Source of the DNA: Gammaproteobacteria bacterium
GTDB taxonomy: Bacteria > Pseudomonadota > Gammaproteobacteria > Pseudomonadales > Azotimanducaceae
Assembly (NCBI GenBank): GCA_009840305.1
Contig: VXNY01000022.1
Coordinates: 78,042 to 111,624 of the forward strand
DNA length: 33,583 nucleotides
Reading direction: 5' to 3'
The notes below the pieces were generated by a model, which had not been told where the DNA came from, made no database searches, and saw only the letters and a list, made by a program, of their open reading frames with translations. A program made the translations under genes and the position numbers. This document shows, one piece after another, positions 1 to 8,045 of this stretch; the first letter of the stretch is position 1; the number at the start of each line of letters is the position of its first letter.

Positions 1-538
1 TACCCTCGTCAATAGTGATATTTATCGCCACTCGGTTTGGTTCGAGATTTTCAATCTGTGCGTCTATGTGTGCGGTGTATTGTCCCTGCGCAACGTACTG
101 TCTTTCTAGTTCTAGTGTTACTCGTTCGAGTGTGGCTTGTTTAAAAATTTCTCCTTCTCTAAGGCCTTGTCCAGCTAAGCCTTCAAGTAGATCTTCAGTT
201 TGAATCGCTTTGTTACCCTCAATGGTTATAGAATCGATCCATGGTCTTTCCGTGACTTCTACGACCAGCTCATTCCCTTCTCGAGACACAACCACGTCAT
301 CGAAATAACCCGTTTCGAACAATTCTCGGATCAATGTACGAATCGACAACGCGTCGACTTCATCGCCTGTCTGCATCGTGATCTGATTGAATATTGTTCC
401 GGTAGAAACGCGCAATAGACCCTTTACTCGAATATCCTCGACTTCAAAATTGTCACTCGCACTAATACCCAAAGCAATAGCACATATCCCAATGGCTATC
501 AGTACCCGATGCCAAGAATGCTTGATCGTTGAAACCAT
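1..538 (-). CDS. bamA: BamA outer membrane assembly factor, N-terminal part (truncated by window edge)
   Basis: Omp85-family core of the BAM complex, which folds beta-barrel proteins into the outer membrane. Only the first 179 codons lie in the window; the gene runs off the left edge. Read on the minus strand from an ATG at 538, it starts with a signal peptide (basic MVSTIKHSWHR, then a hydrophobic core to about residue 27). POTRA 1 follows (FEVEDIRVKGLLRVSTGTIF through ELFETGYFDDV and EVTERP, about residues 31-98), then POTRA 2 (IDSITIEGNKAI onward). The phrases 'I.V.GL.R', 'LFETGYFDDV' and 'I.GN' are typical of BamA. TAGGAA lies a short distance upstream as a possible ribosome binding site. 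It directly follows rseP, the usual gammaproteobacterial arrangement, with 146 bases between them that hold two hairpins. Confidence 0.95.
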   Translation of the reverse strand, partial: MVSTIKHSWHRVLIAIGICAIALGISASDNFEVEDIRVKGLLRVSTGTIFNQITMQTGDEVDALSIRTLIRELFETGYFDDVVVSREGNELVVEVTERPWIDSITIEGNKAIQTEDLLEGLAGQGLREGEIFKQATLERVTLELERQYVAQGQYTAHIDAQIENLEPNRVAINITIDEG

Positions 539-570
539 ATTGTTCGTTCCTAAGGAAAAATCTCTCTAAT

Positions 571-616
571 GTTGATGTATTCGAATCGAGCGAACATCAA
601 CAGCACCAGTGTGCTG
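571..616 (-). other. Two adjacent inverted repeats between rseP and bamA
   Basis: Arms at 571-578 and 594-601 are perfect 8-base complements (GTTGATGT and ACATCAAC) around a 15-base loop. A second perfect 6-base stem (601-606 with 611-616, CAGCAC and GTGCTG, loop CAGT) abuts it. On the bamA-sense strand these would form two consecutive RNA hairpins about 30-75 bases before the bamA start. A T-run appears only some 10 bases after the second hairpin, so I do not call a terminator. Possible roles are transcript processing, attenuation between rseP and bamA, or a leader structure. Confidence 0.45.
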
Positions 617-684
617 AGGATACCGCACGATATTAAGTCGTTTTTATCTCTATTCTCCCAAAACACAATGATATCCGAATTCGT

Positions 685-2019
685 CTAGCTAGGAATGAAT
701 CGCGTGATATCGTTAAACAGCAGGAGAATAAACAGACCTCCGATGAAGAAAATCCCTACCATGGAGGCAACTTGTTGTACTCGTAATGGGACTGGCCGAC
801 GCATGATCATTTGGGCTGTCGCGTACACGATATGACCACCATCAAGTACAGGAATGGGTAATAGATTTATTAAACCAAGACTAACAGACAGCATGCCAAG
901 CAAGGTTACATAATCTAACAAACTTGATTGCACCATCGTCCCTGCCGTATGTGCAATCGATACAGGTCCAGCCAAATTACTCGCGCTCATCTGTCCCGTA
1001 ATCATCTTTCCTATCGAGGTGATGATGAGCGTTGTATATTTCCAAGTTTCTTGGATACCACCAAACATACTTCCAAATATTCCACGCTGAACAAGAGTTG
1101 TTGGATGGCCGAGTTCAACTCCTAACAGACCAACCGTAGTTCCATCTGGTTGAATAGATCCTTTTGGTGTAGCGACCACTAGGTGTGGGTTTCCGTTGCG
1201 TTCGAACTGTACAGTGAGTTCTTGGTCCACCGAATTCCTAACGATTTCGACCAGCTCATCCCAAATTCGCACCGGTTGTCCGCCAATTGCGAATATGTGA
1301 TCTCCAGCCTCCAGACCCGCGAGCTCGCCAGCGGATCCTACTTGCACAGCCTTCAGCACAGGCAACCAACCTATAGAAAATCCTAATTCACTGAGAAGAA
1401 TCGGATCTTTCTTGGTACTCAGCCAATTGTTAATTGTGATAGAGTAGGTCTTGTTCGTTGGTCCGATCTGCGTCGTGAGTACTATCGAACCTGAGTCACC
1501 GATTCGACGTAGCAGTTGGGCCGAGACTTCAGTCCATTGTTTCACTGGTACGCCATCAACTTGCACAAGCTCCTCGCCTGGTTGTAGCCCGGCTTGAGCC
1601 GCCGGTGAGTCTGGTTCGACCATTCCAATATAGGGAACCGGTGTCGCTACTCCACCGAGTAGTATTGCCCAGAACAATACAACAGCTAGCACAAAATTTG
1701 CACCTGGTCCAGCAGCGGCGATCAGTATCTGACGCCAAGGAGCAACTTTATCGAACGCCATTGCTTCCATTTCGGGAGTTACATCCGTTTGATTGCGTGT
1801 ATCAAGCATGGAAATGTAGCCACCCAAGGGAAAGATTCCAAGTACGAAATCAGTACCAGCCTTAGATTGCCATTTAAACAATGGGGGTCCAAAACCTACG
1901 GAAAATCGTAAGACTTTGACGCCTAGCTTACGCGCAACAATGAAGTGTCCGAGTTCATGGACAGATACCAAAATCAAGAATGCGAACACCAACGCGCAGA
2001 TATATGTCAAGAGTTCCAT
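685..2019 (-). CDS. rseP: RseP site-2 intramembrane zinc metalloprotease
   Basis: Inner-membrane zinc protease of the site-2 family. In relatives it cuts the anti-sigma factor RseA after DegS, releasing sigma E under envelope stress, and clears signal peptide remnants. The zinc motif HELGH is at residues 21-25 in the first membrane segment. The second active-site motif, NLLPIPVLDGGH, lies near 385-396 with its aspartate at about 393. Two PDZ modules lie between (around 'DSPAAQAGLQPGEEL' and 'GSAGELAGLEAGDHI'), as in E. coli RseP. The 444 residues are close to the usual 450. No clear Shine-Dalgarno precedes the ATG. Upstream is cdsA and downstream bamA; dxr, often found next to cdsA, is missing. 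Confidence 0.95.
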   Translation of the reverse strand: MELLTYICALVFAFLILVSVHELGHFIVARKLGVKVLRFSVGFGPPLFKWQSKAGTDFVLGIFPLGGYISMLDTRNQTDVTPEMEAMAFDKVAPWRQILIAAAGPGANFVLAVVLFWAILLGGVATPVPYIGMVEPDSPAAQAGLQPGEELVQVDGVPVKQWTEVSAQLLRRIGDSGSIVLTTQIGPTNKTYSITINNWLSTKKDPILLSELGFSIGWLPVLKAVQVGSAGELAGLEAGDHIFAIGGQPVRIWDELVEIVRNSVDQELTVQFERNGNPHLVVATPKGSIQPDGTTVGLLGVELGHPTTLVQRGIFGSMFGGIQETWKYTTLIITSIGKMITGQMSASNLAGPVSIAHTAGTMVQSSLLDYVTLLGMLSVSLGLINLLPIPVLDGGHIVYATAQMIMRRPVPLRVQQVASMVGIFFIGGLFILLLFNDITRFIPS

Positions 2020-2118
2020 TTTTGTACTAACTAAGCGCGGTAAATACCAATTTCATTGTATTCACAAGCAAAGACAACAATGGTGCGACGAAGTTCTCGA
2101 TTTTCACAAGTATTTGAT

Positions 2119-2964
2119 TTAAACAACACAAAAATAAGCGCAAACTGAGAGTGCCATGAGGGAGTCAAACCGGTCCAAAAAACCACCATGACCAGGGAGC
2201 AAATTACCCGAGTCTTTCATATCGGCTGTCCGCTTGAGAGCACTCTCAAACAAGTCTCCAAAAATCGCGTAGAGTACGGCGACCGGCCATAACCAAAAAG
2301 TGTGAAACTCTATCCAACCCAAGACCTGGTCAAAGACAAACAAGCACGACAGACCACCGACAAAACCGCCAATCGTCCCCTCCCAAGTTTTACTTGGACT
2401 AACATCGGGGTGTAATTGCCGTGTTCCGAAAAAATTCCCAATTAAGTACGCGAAACTGTCGGTAACGCCTGCGACTGCGATTATGGCAATGAGTGCCTTG
2501 CCACTTGCATCAATCTTGCTGAACGCCAATATCGACCCAACCGCAACGATACCTCCCGCAGGAAGTAACAACGCTCGATTCGACAGCACTCTTCGCAAGC
2601 TTTTGAAGAACAGTACTGCCACGATACCGAACGTCCAAACTACGAGTGCTGCACCAACGATTAAATCATCGAGAATTACTTCCACATAGGGAATAATCAA
2701 ATCATCGTGATTAACTTCGACATAGGTTAAGACCACCGCTGCGAGTATAAACAGACCCGCATACACACACTTAGCCCAGACTGCCTTGATACGTGCGACG
2801 TCACACCATTCCCACAATATCGCGAAAAATATGAAGCAGTAGATAACGAAGAGCCATGTCCACAACCGCAACTCGCGCGTAAGATAGAGAATCGCTATCA
2901 ATGCTAACGGTGCAACAATTAAGACTGTGATCAGCCTTGGGAGAAAGGACTTTGGGATCTTAAT
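2119..2964 (-). CDS. cdsA: CdsA phosphatidate cytidylyltransferase (start uncertain)
   Basis: Integral membrane enzyme making CDP-diacylglycerol from phosphatidate and CTP, the branch point of phospholipid synthesis. The CDS-family signature is clear near the C-terminus: SALKRTADMKDSG, then LLPGHGGFLDRFDS. The motif SPSKTWEGTIGG lies upstream, with about eight hydrophobic segments. The reading frame stays open to a TTG at 3042 (307 codons), but that start overlaps uppS by 83 bases, has no ribosome binding site and adds about 26 residues absent from relatives. An ATT at 2964 overlaps the uppS stop (TATTAA) and puts the protein start about five residues before the conserved RLIT..L..AP segment. 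I prefer that start, although ATT is rare. TTG at 3042, 3033 or 2901 are the alternatives. The product identity is secure; the start is not. Confidence 0.88.
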   Translation of the reverse strand: MKIPKSFLPRLITVLIVAPLALIAILYLTRELRLWTWLFVIYCFIFFAILWEWCDVARIKAVWAKCVYAGLFILAAVVLTYVEVNHDDLIIPYVEVILDDLIVGAALVVWTFGIVAVLFFKSLRRVLSNRALLLPAGGIVAVGSILAFSKIDASGKALIAIIAVAGVTDSFAYLIGNFFGTRQLHPDVSPSKTWEGTIGGFVGGLSCLFVFDQVLGWIEFHTFWLWPVAVLYAIFGDLFESALKRTADMKDSGNLLPGHGGFLDRFDSLMALSVCAYFCVV

Positions 2965-3724
2965 AAGAAGCTCGAGACTTAGTTTCTTGTGTGCGGGTAC
3001 CGAATCGGCGATGCCGAGTTGAATAGTCGTCAAATGCTTCAAGTAGGTGTTCTTGTCCGAAATCGGGCCAATACGTGTCGGTAAAAAATAGCTCCGCGTA
3101 TGCGAGCTCCCACAATAAAAAATTACTTATCCGCAGGTCGCCGCCAGTACGAATGCACAAGTCGACTTTCGGAACATTCGTAACGCTCGGAAGCGCAAGA
3201 TGCCGACTGAATTCCGTTTCATCGATCTCGGCGGATGCTAAATTGCCAGTCTCGACCTGTGTGGCTATAGACTTTGCCGCTTGCACTAAGTCCCAACGAC
3301 CGCCGTAATTCAGCGCAATAATAAGTTGAAACGTTTTATTACTTTGGGTTAGTGTTTCGCCTTCCTTCATATGTCGTTGAACTTCTAGCGGCAGCATGCT
3401 ACGATTCCCAACGAAATCCAATTTCGTATCGCGTTCATGAAGTGCGCTCAATTCTCGTTGAATGGTCTCTGAAACAAGTTCCATGAGCAAGTCGATCTCT
3501 GGCTTAGGTCGTTGCCAGTTTTCTGTACTAAAAGCAAACAGTGTTAGGTGTGTAACACCAAGGTCCCCACATGCTTCGACTACCGGGCGTACATTGCGGG
3601 CACCATGACGGTGCCCAGCCAGTCCGGGCAACTGTTGTTGGCGCGCCCAACGATGATTACCATCCATGATAATCGCGATGTGCTTCGGTATTAGGCGTTG
3701 CGCGTGATTTCGTTTATCGTTCAA
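2960..3724 (-). CDS. uppS: Undecaprenyl diphosphate synthase (cis-prenyltransferase)
   Basis: Cytoplasmic enzyme (UppS/IspU) that adds eight isoprene units to farnesyl diphosphate, giving the C55 lipid carrier for peptidoglycan and O-antigen. The signature HIAIIMDGNHRWA has the catalytic Asp at residue 21. FAFSTENWQRP and, near the C-terminus, LCIRTGGDLRISNFLLWELAYAEL are the other conserved blocks. Length 254 is normal. The start is TTG, with AGGGCGAG a few bases upstream; the next Met in frame is inside the catalytic motif, so a later start is impossible. It lies between frr and cdsA. In E. coli dxr sits between frr and this gene; here only 51 bases do. Confidence 0.95.
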   Translation of the reverse strand: MNDKRNHAQRLIPKHIAIIMDGNHRWARQQQLPGLAGHRHGARNVRPVVEACGDLGVTHLTLFAFSTENWQRPKPEIDLLMELVSETIQRELSALHERDTKLDFVGNRSMLPLEVQRHMKEGETLTQSNKTFQLIIALNYGGRWDLVQAAKSIATQVETGNLASAEIDETEFSRHLALPSVTNVPKVDLCIRTGGDLRISNFLLWELAYAELFFTDTYWPDFGQEHLLEAFDDYSTRHRRFGTRTQETKSRASY

Positions 3725-3775
3725 TCCACTCGCCCTACGCAGTATCTTCGACCCGTAAACAACTACCCAAAATTC

Positions 3776-4333
3776 TTAAAACTCTAAGAGATCTTTGACC
3801 TTCTCCTCCAATAAGGCTTCGACTTTATTGATTTTGTCATCAGTGATTGCTTGAACTGCGACTTCTGCATGGTGTCCTTCATCTTCAGTAGCAAGTTTTT
3901 CCTTGACTAGTTCTCGAACATCAGCAATGGCATCGCGGCGAATGTTCCGAATCGCTATTCTGGCATTTTCCGCTTCGCTGCGTGCCTGCTTGACTAGTTC
4001 TTTTCGATTTTCTTCAGTCAATGGCGGCAACGGTAGGCGGATGACTTCACCGTTATTATTCGGAGTAAGTCCAATATTGCTGGCCAGAATCGCTTTCTCA
4101 ATATCGTTTATTAGTGACTTTTCCCAGGGTGAAACTACTAAGGTACGACCTTCTTCAACGGTAATTGATGCCAATTGTTTAATTGGAGTGGGCGCGCCGT
4201 AATACGGTAGAGTGACCGTGTCCAACAACGCAGGATTTGCGCGTCCCGTACGAATCCGTGCGAATGCTTCCGTAAGAGCGTCGCAACTCTTGCCCATTCG
4301 GGTACTCGCGTCATCTTGAATTTCGTCGATCAT
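3776..4333 (-). CDS. frr: Ribosome recycling factor
   Basis: With EF-G it splits post-termination ribosomes into subunits. The protein has 185 residues, the exact usual length, and contains conserved RRF segments: RTGRANPALLD, YYGAPTPIKQLASITVEEGRTL, LPPLTEENRKELVKQARSEAENARIAIRNIRRDA. Its ATG overlaps the pyrH stop codon (ATGA, 4330-4333), implying translational coupling. It sits in the standard rpsB-tsf-pyrH-frr order. Confidence 0.97.
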   Translation of the reverse strand: MIDEIQDDASTRMGKSCDALTEAFARIRTGRANPALLDTVTLPYYGAPTPIKQLASITVEEGRTLVVSPWEKSLINDIEKAILASNIGLTPNNNGEVIRLPLPPLTEENRKELVKQARSEAENARIAIRNIRRDAIADVRELVKEKLATEDEGHHAEVAVQAITDDKINKVEALLEEKVKDLLEF

Positions 4334-5070
4334 CTTGAGCCACTATCACATGAATTATCGATCAAGGTACCAAAGCGTTCACCAGCGACAACTTTCGTCA
4401 TTGCGTGCGGGTCGTCGTGTTTGTACACAATGATAGGAATATTGTGTTCCTTGCACATGGTGAATGCAATAGCGTCCATTACTTTCAGTCCCCGTTGCAA
4501 CACTTCATCGAAACTCAATGTTTCAAACCGGCGAGCTTTTTTCTCAATCGCGGGATCGACGTCATAGACTCCGTCTACCGTGGATGCCTTGAGAACGACC
4601 TGAGAGGAGAGCTCGACCGCTCGCAAAGCAGCCGCGGTGTCAGTCGTTACCAGAGGATTCCCAGTGCCTCCTGCACAAATCACAACATGTCCGGTGGCTA
4701 AATAATGCAAAGCATCGTGTCTTGCAAAGCCTTTGGTAATGCCGTTAATGGCGTGGGGTGTGAAGACAACAGAATTGACATCTACCATACTCAACGCATC
4801 GCGCAGTAGTGCGGCATTCATTACCGTCGCCAGCATGCCTATGTGATCCGCGGTGAGCGGACTGATTCCTAGCTCTGGTGCGACTCGAGCAAGATCCCGT
4901 CCTCGGAAAATGTTGCCGCCGCCTGTGACGATCGTGATTTGAACACCAGCTTCAATTAACTCGGCGATTTCAGTGACCAGTGCGCGGACGACAGCTGCGG
5001 TAACCACCCCTGACTGCGACGAATTTAACGCCTCTCCCGACAGCTTGAGAGTTATGCGCTGGTATTTCAT
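4330..5070 (-). CDS. pyrH: Uridylate kinase (UMP kinase)
   Basis: Bacterial hexameric UMP kinase of the amino acid kinase fold, phosphorylating UMP to UDP; in E. coli it is activated by GTP and inhibited by UTP. Key blocks are RITLKLSGEAL at the N-terminus, TIVTGGGNIFRGRDLA, the central DHIGMLATVMNAALLRDAL and AGGTGNPLVTTDTAAALRAVEL, and VDGVYDVDP for nucleotide binding. Length 246 is typical. It follows tsf after 44 bases and overlaps frr by 4. Confidence 0.97.
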   Translation of the reverse strand: MKYQRITLKLSGEALNSSQSGVVTAAVVRALVTEIAELIEAGVQITIVTGGGNIFRGRDLARVAPELGISPLTADHIGMLATVMNAALLRDALSMVDVNSVVFTPHAINGITKGFARHDALHYLATGHVVICAGGTGNPLVTTDTAAALRAVELSSQVVLKASTVDGVYDVDPAIEKKARRFETLSFDEVLQRGLKVMDAIAFTMCKEHNIPIIVYKHDDPHAMTKVVAGERFGTLIDNSCDSGSR

Positions 5071-5114
5071 GGTGCAGATTGAACTGTGAGGTCGTTGTTG
5101 TCGATGGACTTAGA

Positions 5115-5912
5115 TTATTCTAGACTCTCTCCCACCTGGTACCGCACGAAGCGTTCGCACTTCGCACCTTCCTTCGCCAACAGAGCACCGACCGTTTGAT
5201 CCCGGTCCCAAATATAGGCTTGTTGGTCCAAACACGACTCACTTTGAAATTTCCGCAGTTTGCCTTTAACGATTCCGTCCACTATGTGTTCTGGTTTCCC
5301 CATCTCCAACGCTTGAGCCTTGTACACTTCTGTTTCTCTCGCAATAACTTGCTCCGGCAGTTCATCGGAACTTACAACAAGGGGACTGTCAGCGGTGACG
5401 TGCATTGCAATGTTTTTGTTGATCGGACCTACATCTTTACTAAGTTCAACAATTGCACCTACGATACCGTTCGAATGCAGATATCCAGAAATCACCCCTT
5501 GATCCGTTTGCAGCGTAGCGACGCGACGAATCGAGATATTTTCTCCGATAGCAGACACTAGTTCGTTCTTCTCGTCTTCGAGAAGGGGGATAGTTGCGTC
5601 ACCTTGTTCTATCGCGACTTCAATCACTCGGTCACAGAATTTCACGAAACGTTCGTTGCGGGCAGCAAAGTCGGTCTCAGTGTTGATCTCTGCAATTGCA
5701 CCGCGCTTCTGGTCATCAGAAATCAGAACTGCAAGGCGACCTTCGGAAGCCGTTCGATCAGCTTTTTTCGCAGCCTTTACCGCACTCTCTTTGCGCAATA
5801 CGTCTAGTGCTTTTTCGATGTCCCAATCTGCTTTTTCGAGTGCTTTTTTGCAATCACCGAATCCCACTCCAGTCCGCTCACGCACTTCTTTAATTTTCGC
5901 CATGTCTGCCAT
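5115..5912 (-). CDS. tsf: Elongation factor Ts
   Basis: Guanine nucleotide exchange factor for EF-Tu. The N-terminal UBA-like module is clear (VRERTGVGFGDCKKALEKADWD), followed by the EF-Tu contact motif in ETDFAARNERF and by IGENISIRRVATL and IAMHVTADSPL. At 265 residues it is shorter than E. coli EF-Ts (283); it ends at RYQVGESLE, so the C-terminal helix is trimmed. Two ATGs (5912 and 5903) could serve as start. I use the first, which has GGAG upstream though rather far away. It lies 34 bases after rpsB, the universal pairing. Confidence 0.95.
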   Translation of the reverse strand: MADMAKIKEVRERTGVGFGDCKKALEKADWDIEKALDVLRKESAVKAAKKADRTASEGRLAVLISDDQKRGAIAEINTETDFAARNERFVKFCDRVIEVAIEQGDATIPLLEDEKNELVSAIGENISIRRVATLQTDQGVISGYLHSNGIVGAIVELSKDVGPINKNIAMHVTADSPLVVSSDELPEQVIARETEVYKAQALEMGKPEHIVDGIVKGKLRKFQSESCLDQQAYIWDRDQTVGALLAKEGAKCERFVRYQVGESLE

Positions 5913-5946
5913 TTCGTCGTATTACTCCGTCGTGTGTGTCTTTAGA

Positions 5947-6978
5947 TTAGTCTGTTGATTCTTCCTCAGGCGGGGAGTCTTCATCAGCCTGTTCGGCATC
6001 TTGGGTTTCTTCTGTATCGGCGTCAGTTTCCTCGGTCGTTGTGGTTTCTTCCTCTGTTTGCACGTCTGTCTCCTCGGTCGTTGCCGTTTCTTCCTCTGTT
6101 TGCGCGTCCAGCTCCTCGGTGCCAGCAGTTTCTTCTCCTGTTTGCTCGGAAGCCTCCTCAGTCGTCGCGGCAGGTTCCTCGGTCTCCGAGGCTGTGTCCT
6201 CTGTAGTCTCGGTAGTGTCTTCCGTAGCCTCGACTACTTCTTCTGCCGCTGCTGCAGTATCGCCCGCGAATTCTTCTGCGGCAACGCCGCCTTCCGCCAT
6301 TCGTTTGCCAACCAGAATTTCGTCGGCAACGGCGGTCACATACAAACGAATTGCCCTGATGGCATCATCGTTCCCTGGAATGACCCAGTCCACACCCTCA
6401 GGATCACTGTTCGTGTCAACAACCCCAACGATCGGGATTCCTAATTTGTTCGCTTCCACTACAGCAATGCGTTCGTACATGACATCAACAACAAATAACG
6501 CATCTGGGAGACCGCCCATGTCTTTGATGCCGCCTAGACCACGCTCGAGTCGATCCATCATTCTTTGCTTTTGCAGTGCTTCTTTCTTGGTAAGCAAATC
6601 AAAGACTCCTCGTTCTTGTTGTGCTTCCAATTCTTTCAGTCGGCGAATCGATTGGCGTATAGTCTTGTAATTCGTCAGCATCCCCCCTAACCAGCGTTGG
6701 TCCACATACGGCATACCGACCCGCACTGCTTGTTCGCGTATCACTCGTTGAGCAGCACGTTTCGTACCGACAAAAAGGACTTTCTGTTTCTGCGCGGCCA
6801 TCGCACGCACAGCCGCCAATGCTTCATTCATCGCGACGAGAGTACGATCGAGGTGGATGATGTGCACATGATTCCGCACACCGAATATGTAAGGAGCCAT
6901 TTTGGGATTCCAGTAGCGCGCCCGATGACCAAAATGTACGCCGGCGGCTAGCATATCCCGAATGCTTAATTCACTCAA
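5947..6978 (-). CDS. rpsB: Ribosomal protein S2 with a long acidic repeat tail
   Basis: Small-subunit protein S2. The core (about residues 1-227) is typical: [90 protein letters not shown]. The frame is open to 7119, but the family start is SELSIRDM. I choose the TTG at 6978, preceded by CTGGAGA, giving 343 residues. The last 115 or so residues are not part of the S2 fold. They are almost only E, T, A, D, S, V and Q and include tandem 14-residue units (DNA period 42, about 6026-6193). E. coli S2 ends at 241. The tail is probably disordered and strongly negative. The gene heads the operon and has a long leader that may carry S2 autoregulation, as in E. coli. Confidence 0.95.
   Translation of the reverse strand: MSELSIRDMLAAGVHFGHRARYWNPKMAPYIFGVRNHVHIIHLDRTLVAMNEALAAVRAMAAQKQKVLFVGTKRAAQRVIREQAVRVGMPYVDQRWLGGMLTNYKTIRQSIRRLKELEAQQERGVFDLLTKKEALQKQRMMDRLERGLGGIKDMGGLPDALFVVDVMYERIAVVEANKLGIPIVGVVDTNSDPEGVDWVIPGNDDAIRAIRLYVTAVADEILVGKRMAEGGVAAEEFAGDTAAAAEEVVEATEDTTETTEDTASETEEPAATTEEASEQTGEETAGTEELDAQTEEETATTEETDVQTEEETTTTEETDADTEETQDAEQADEDSPPEEESTD
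6026..6193 (-). repeat. 42-bp tandem repeat inside the rpsB tail
   Basis: Four successive units begin at 6026, 6068, 6110 and 6152, exactly 42 bases apart, each starting near CTCCTCGGT and carrying TTTCTTCCTCTGTTTGC or a variant. The repeat encodes 14-residue blocks such as [14 protein letters not shown] and [14 protein letters not shown]. The first two units are nearly identical and the others diverge, which points to recent local duplication and makes copy number likely to vary between strains. Confidence 0.85.
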
Positions 6979-7150
6979 TGTTGTTCTCCAGGTTGTTGAG
7001 CACCGAAGGTGCGTTGACACGCAATAAGCCATTGAATCCGTCCCTCTAGTGCAATAACACTTTAGGAGACCACCCGCAATGAGCTTGGGTTGTTGCGTAT
7101 CCAGGTATTCGTCAACCAATGCGATCGACGTTCAGTGTCGGGGTATTGTA
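6979..7150 (-). promoter_or_regulatory. rpsB leader with -10-like box and hairpin before the ribosome binding site
   Basis: On the rpsB strand a TACAAT box lies at 7145-7150, putting transcription start near 7138 and leaving a leader of about 160 bases. That is close to the long rpsB leader of E. coli, where S2 represses its own operon. A perfect 5-bp hairpin (GCACC TTC GGTGC, 7000-7012) lies just before the CTGGAGA ribosome binding site. No convincing -35 is visible. The promoter and the S2 autoregulation are inferred; the box, hairpin and spacing are seen. Confidence 0.45.
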
Positions 7151-7215
7151 ACCAACCTAGGTGAAGTTCTCGTGCATTAGGAGCTAAACGAGCAATTTAC
7201 GAGTCACACCACCGT

Positions 7216-7221
7216 TACAAT
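7216..7221 (+). promoter_or_regulatory. Possible -10 box for map
   Basis: TACAAT lies about 30 bases before the map GTG start and would give a short leader. No good -35 stands at the expected distance. It mirrors the identical box on the other strand at 7145-7150 proposed for rpsB. Confidence 0.3.
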
Positions 7222-7250
7222 TCTCGCAATTCATCATTCGTTTTCTTTCC

Positions 7251-8045
7251 GTGTCTGTCTTTACCACCCTCCTTCCCGAGGAGCAAGAAAAAATGCGAGC
7301 CGCTGGCAAAGCGGCCGCTAGTGTGCTTGATATGATCACACCTTTCGTCGTACCCGGTGTGTCGACCGAAGCATTGAATTCCCGCTGCCACGACTATATC
7401 ACGGATGACTTACAGTGTATTCCGGCTCCATTGCACTACACCTCAAGCGCGGATATACCCCCATTTCCCAAGTCAATCTGCACGTCTGTCAACCATGTAG
7501 TCTGTCATGGTATTCCGTCCCCAACAAAAGTCTTAAGGGATGGCGACATCGTAAATATAGATATAACCGTAATTAGAGATGGTTTTCACGGAGACACTAG
7601 TAAGATGTTTTTCGTCGGGAAACAGAAACCCTTCGCCAAACGATTAGTCGATATCACTCAAGAGTGCTTGTATCGGGGTATTCGGGTGGTCAAACCTGGG
7701 GCTAAACTAGGTGATATTGGTTACACAATCCAGTCGTTCGCGGAAGACCATGGGTACTCGGTCGTGCGAGAGTTCTGCGGACACGGTATAGGAAAAAAGT
7801 TTCACACTGCACCGCAGGTGGTACATTACGGTCGCCCAAATACCGGAGCGACATTGATTGAGGGTATGGCGTTTACGATTGAACCGATGATAAATTTGGG
7901 TCGCCGCCACGTGCGCATCCTAGCCGATCAATGGACTGTAGTAACCGCGGATCGGAAACTCTCCGCACAATGGGAGCACACCATTCTTGTGACCGCAAAC
8001 GGGTACGAAGTCTTAACACTTCGAGACGAAGAGCAATTTGTCTGA
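7251..8045 (+). CDS. map: Methionine aminopeptidase, type I
   Basis: Removes the N-terminal methionine from new proteins using two divalent metals. All five metal ligands are present: D104 and D115 (in NIDITVIRDGFHGDTSKM), H178 (CGHGIG), E211 (TIEPM) and E242 (QWEHT); H86 in VCHGIP matches the substrate-binding His. I use the GTG at 7251 because LPEEQEKMRAAG aligns with the family N-terminus, although no Shine-Dalgarno precedes it. An ATG at 7293 with GAGGAG upstream is the alternative but would drop conserved residues. It diverges from rpsB, a common pairing, and overlaps dapE by 8 bases. Confidence 0.96.
   Translation: MSVFTTLLPEEQEKMRAAGKAAASVLDMITPFVVPGVSTEALNSRCHDYITDDLQCIPAPLHYTSSADIPPFPKSICTSVNHVVCHGIPSPTKVLRDGDIVNIDITVIRDGFHGDTSKMFFVGKQKPFAKRLVDITQECLYRGIRVVKPGAKLGDIGYTIQSFAEDHGYSVVREFCGHGIGKKFHTAPQVVHYGRPNTGATLIEGMAFTIEPMINLGRRHVRILADQWTVVTADRKLSAQWEHTILVTANGYEVLTLRDEEQFV

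Noticed and set aside
5196-5561. 121-codon plus-strand frame opposite tsf
   Set aside because: Antisense shadow of a certain gene, with no domain or ribosome binding site.
6041-6670. 209-codon open frame on the plus strand, opposite rpsB
   Set aside because: It is the complement of the low-complexity rpsB tail and core; the product is mostly Ser/Val repeats, and rpsB on the other strand is certain.
6979-7119. 47-residue N-terminal extension of S2
   Set aside because: Not similar to S2, rich in Cys and Ser/Thr; the TTG at 6978 with CTGGAGA upstream gives the family start.
7293-8045. Shorter map gene from the ATG at 7293 with a GAGGAG site
   Set aside because: It would remove family-conserved residues (PEEQEKM); the GTG at 7251 fits better despite lacking a ribosome binding site.
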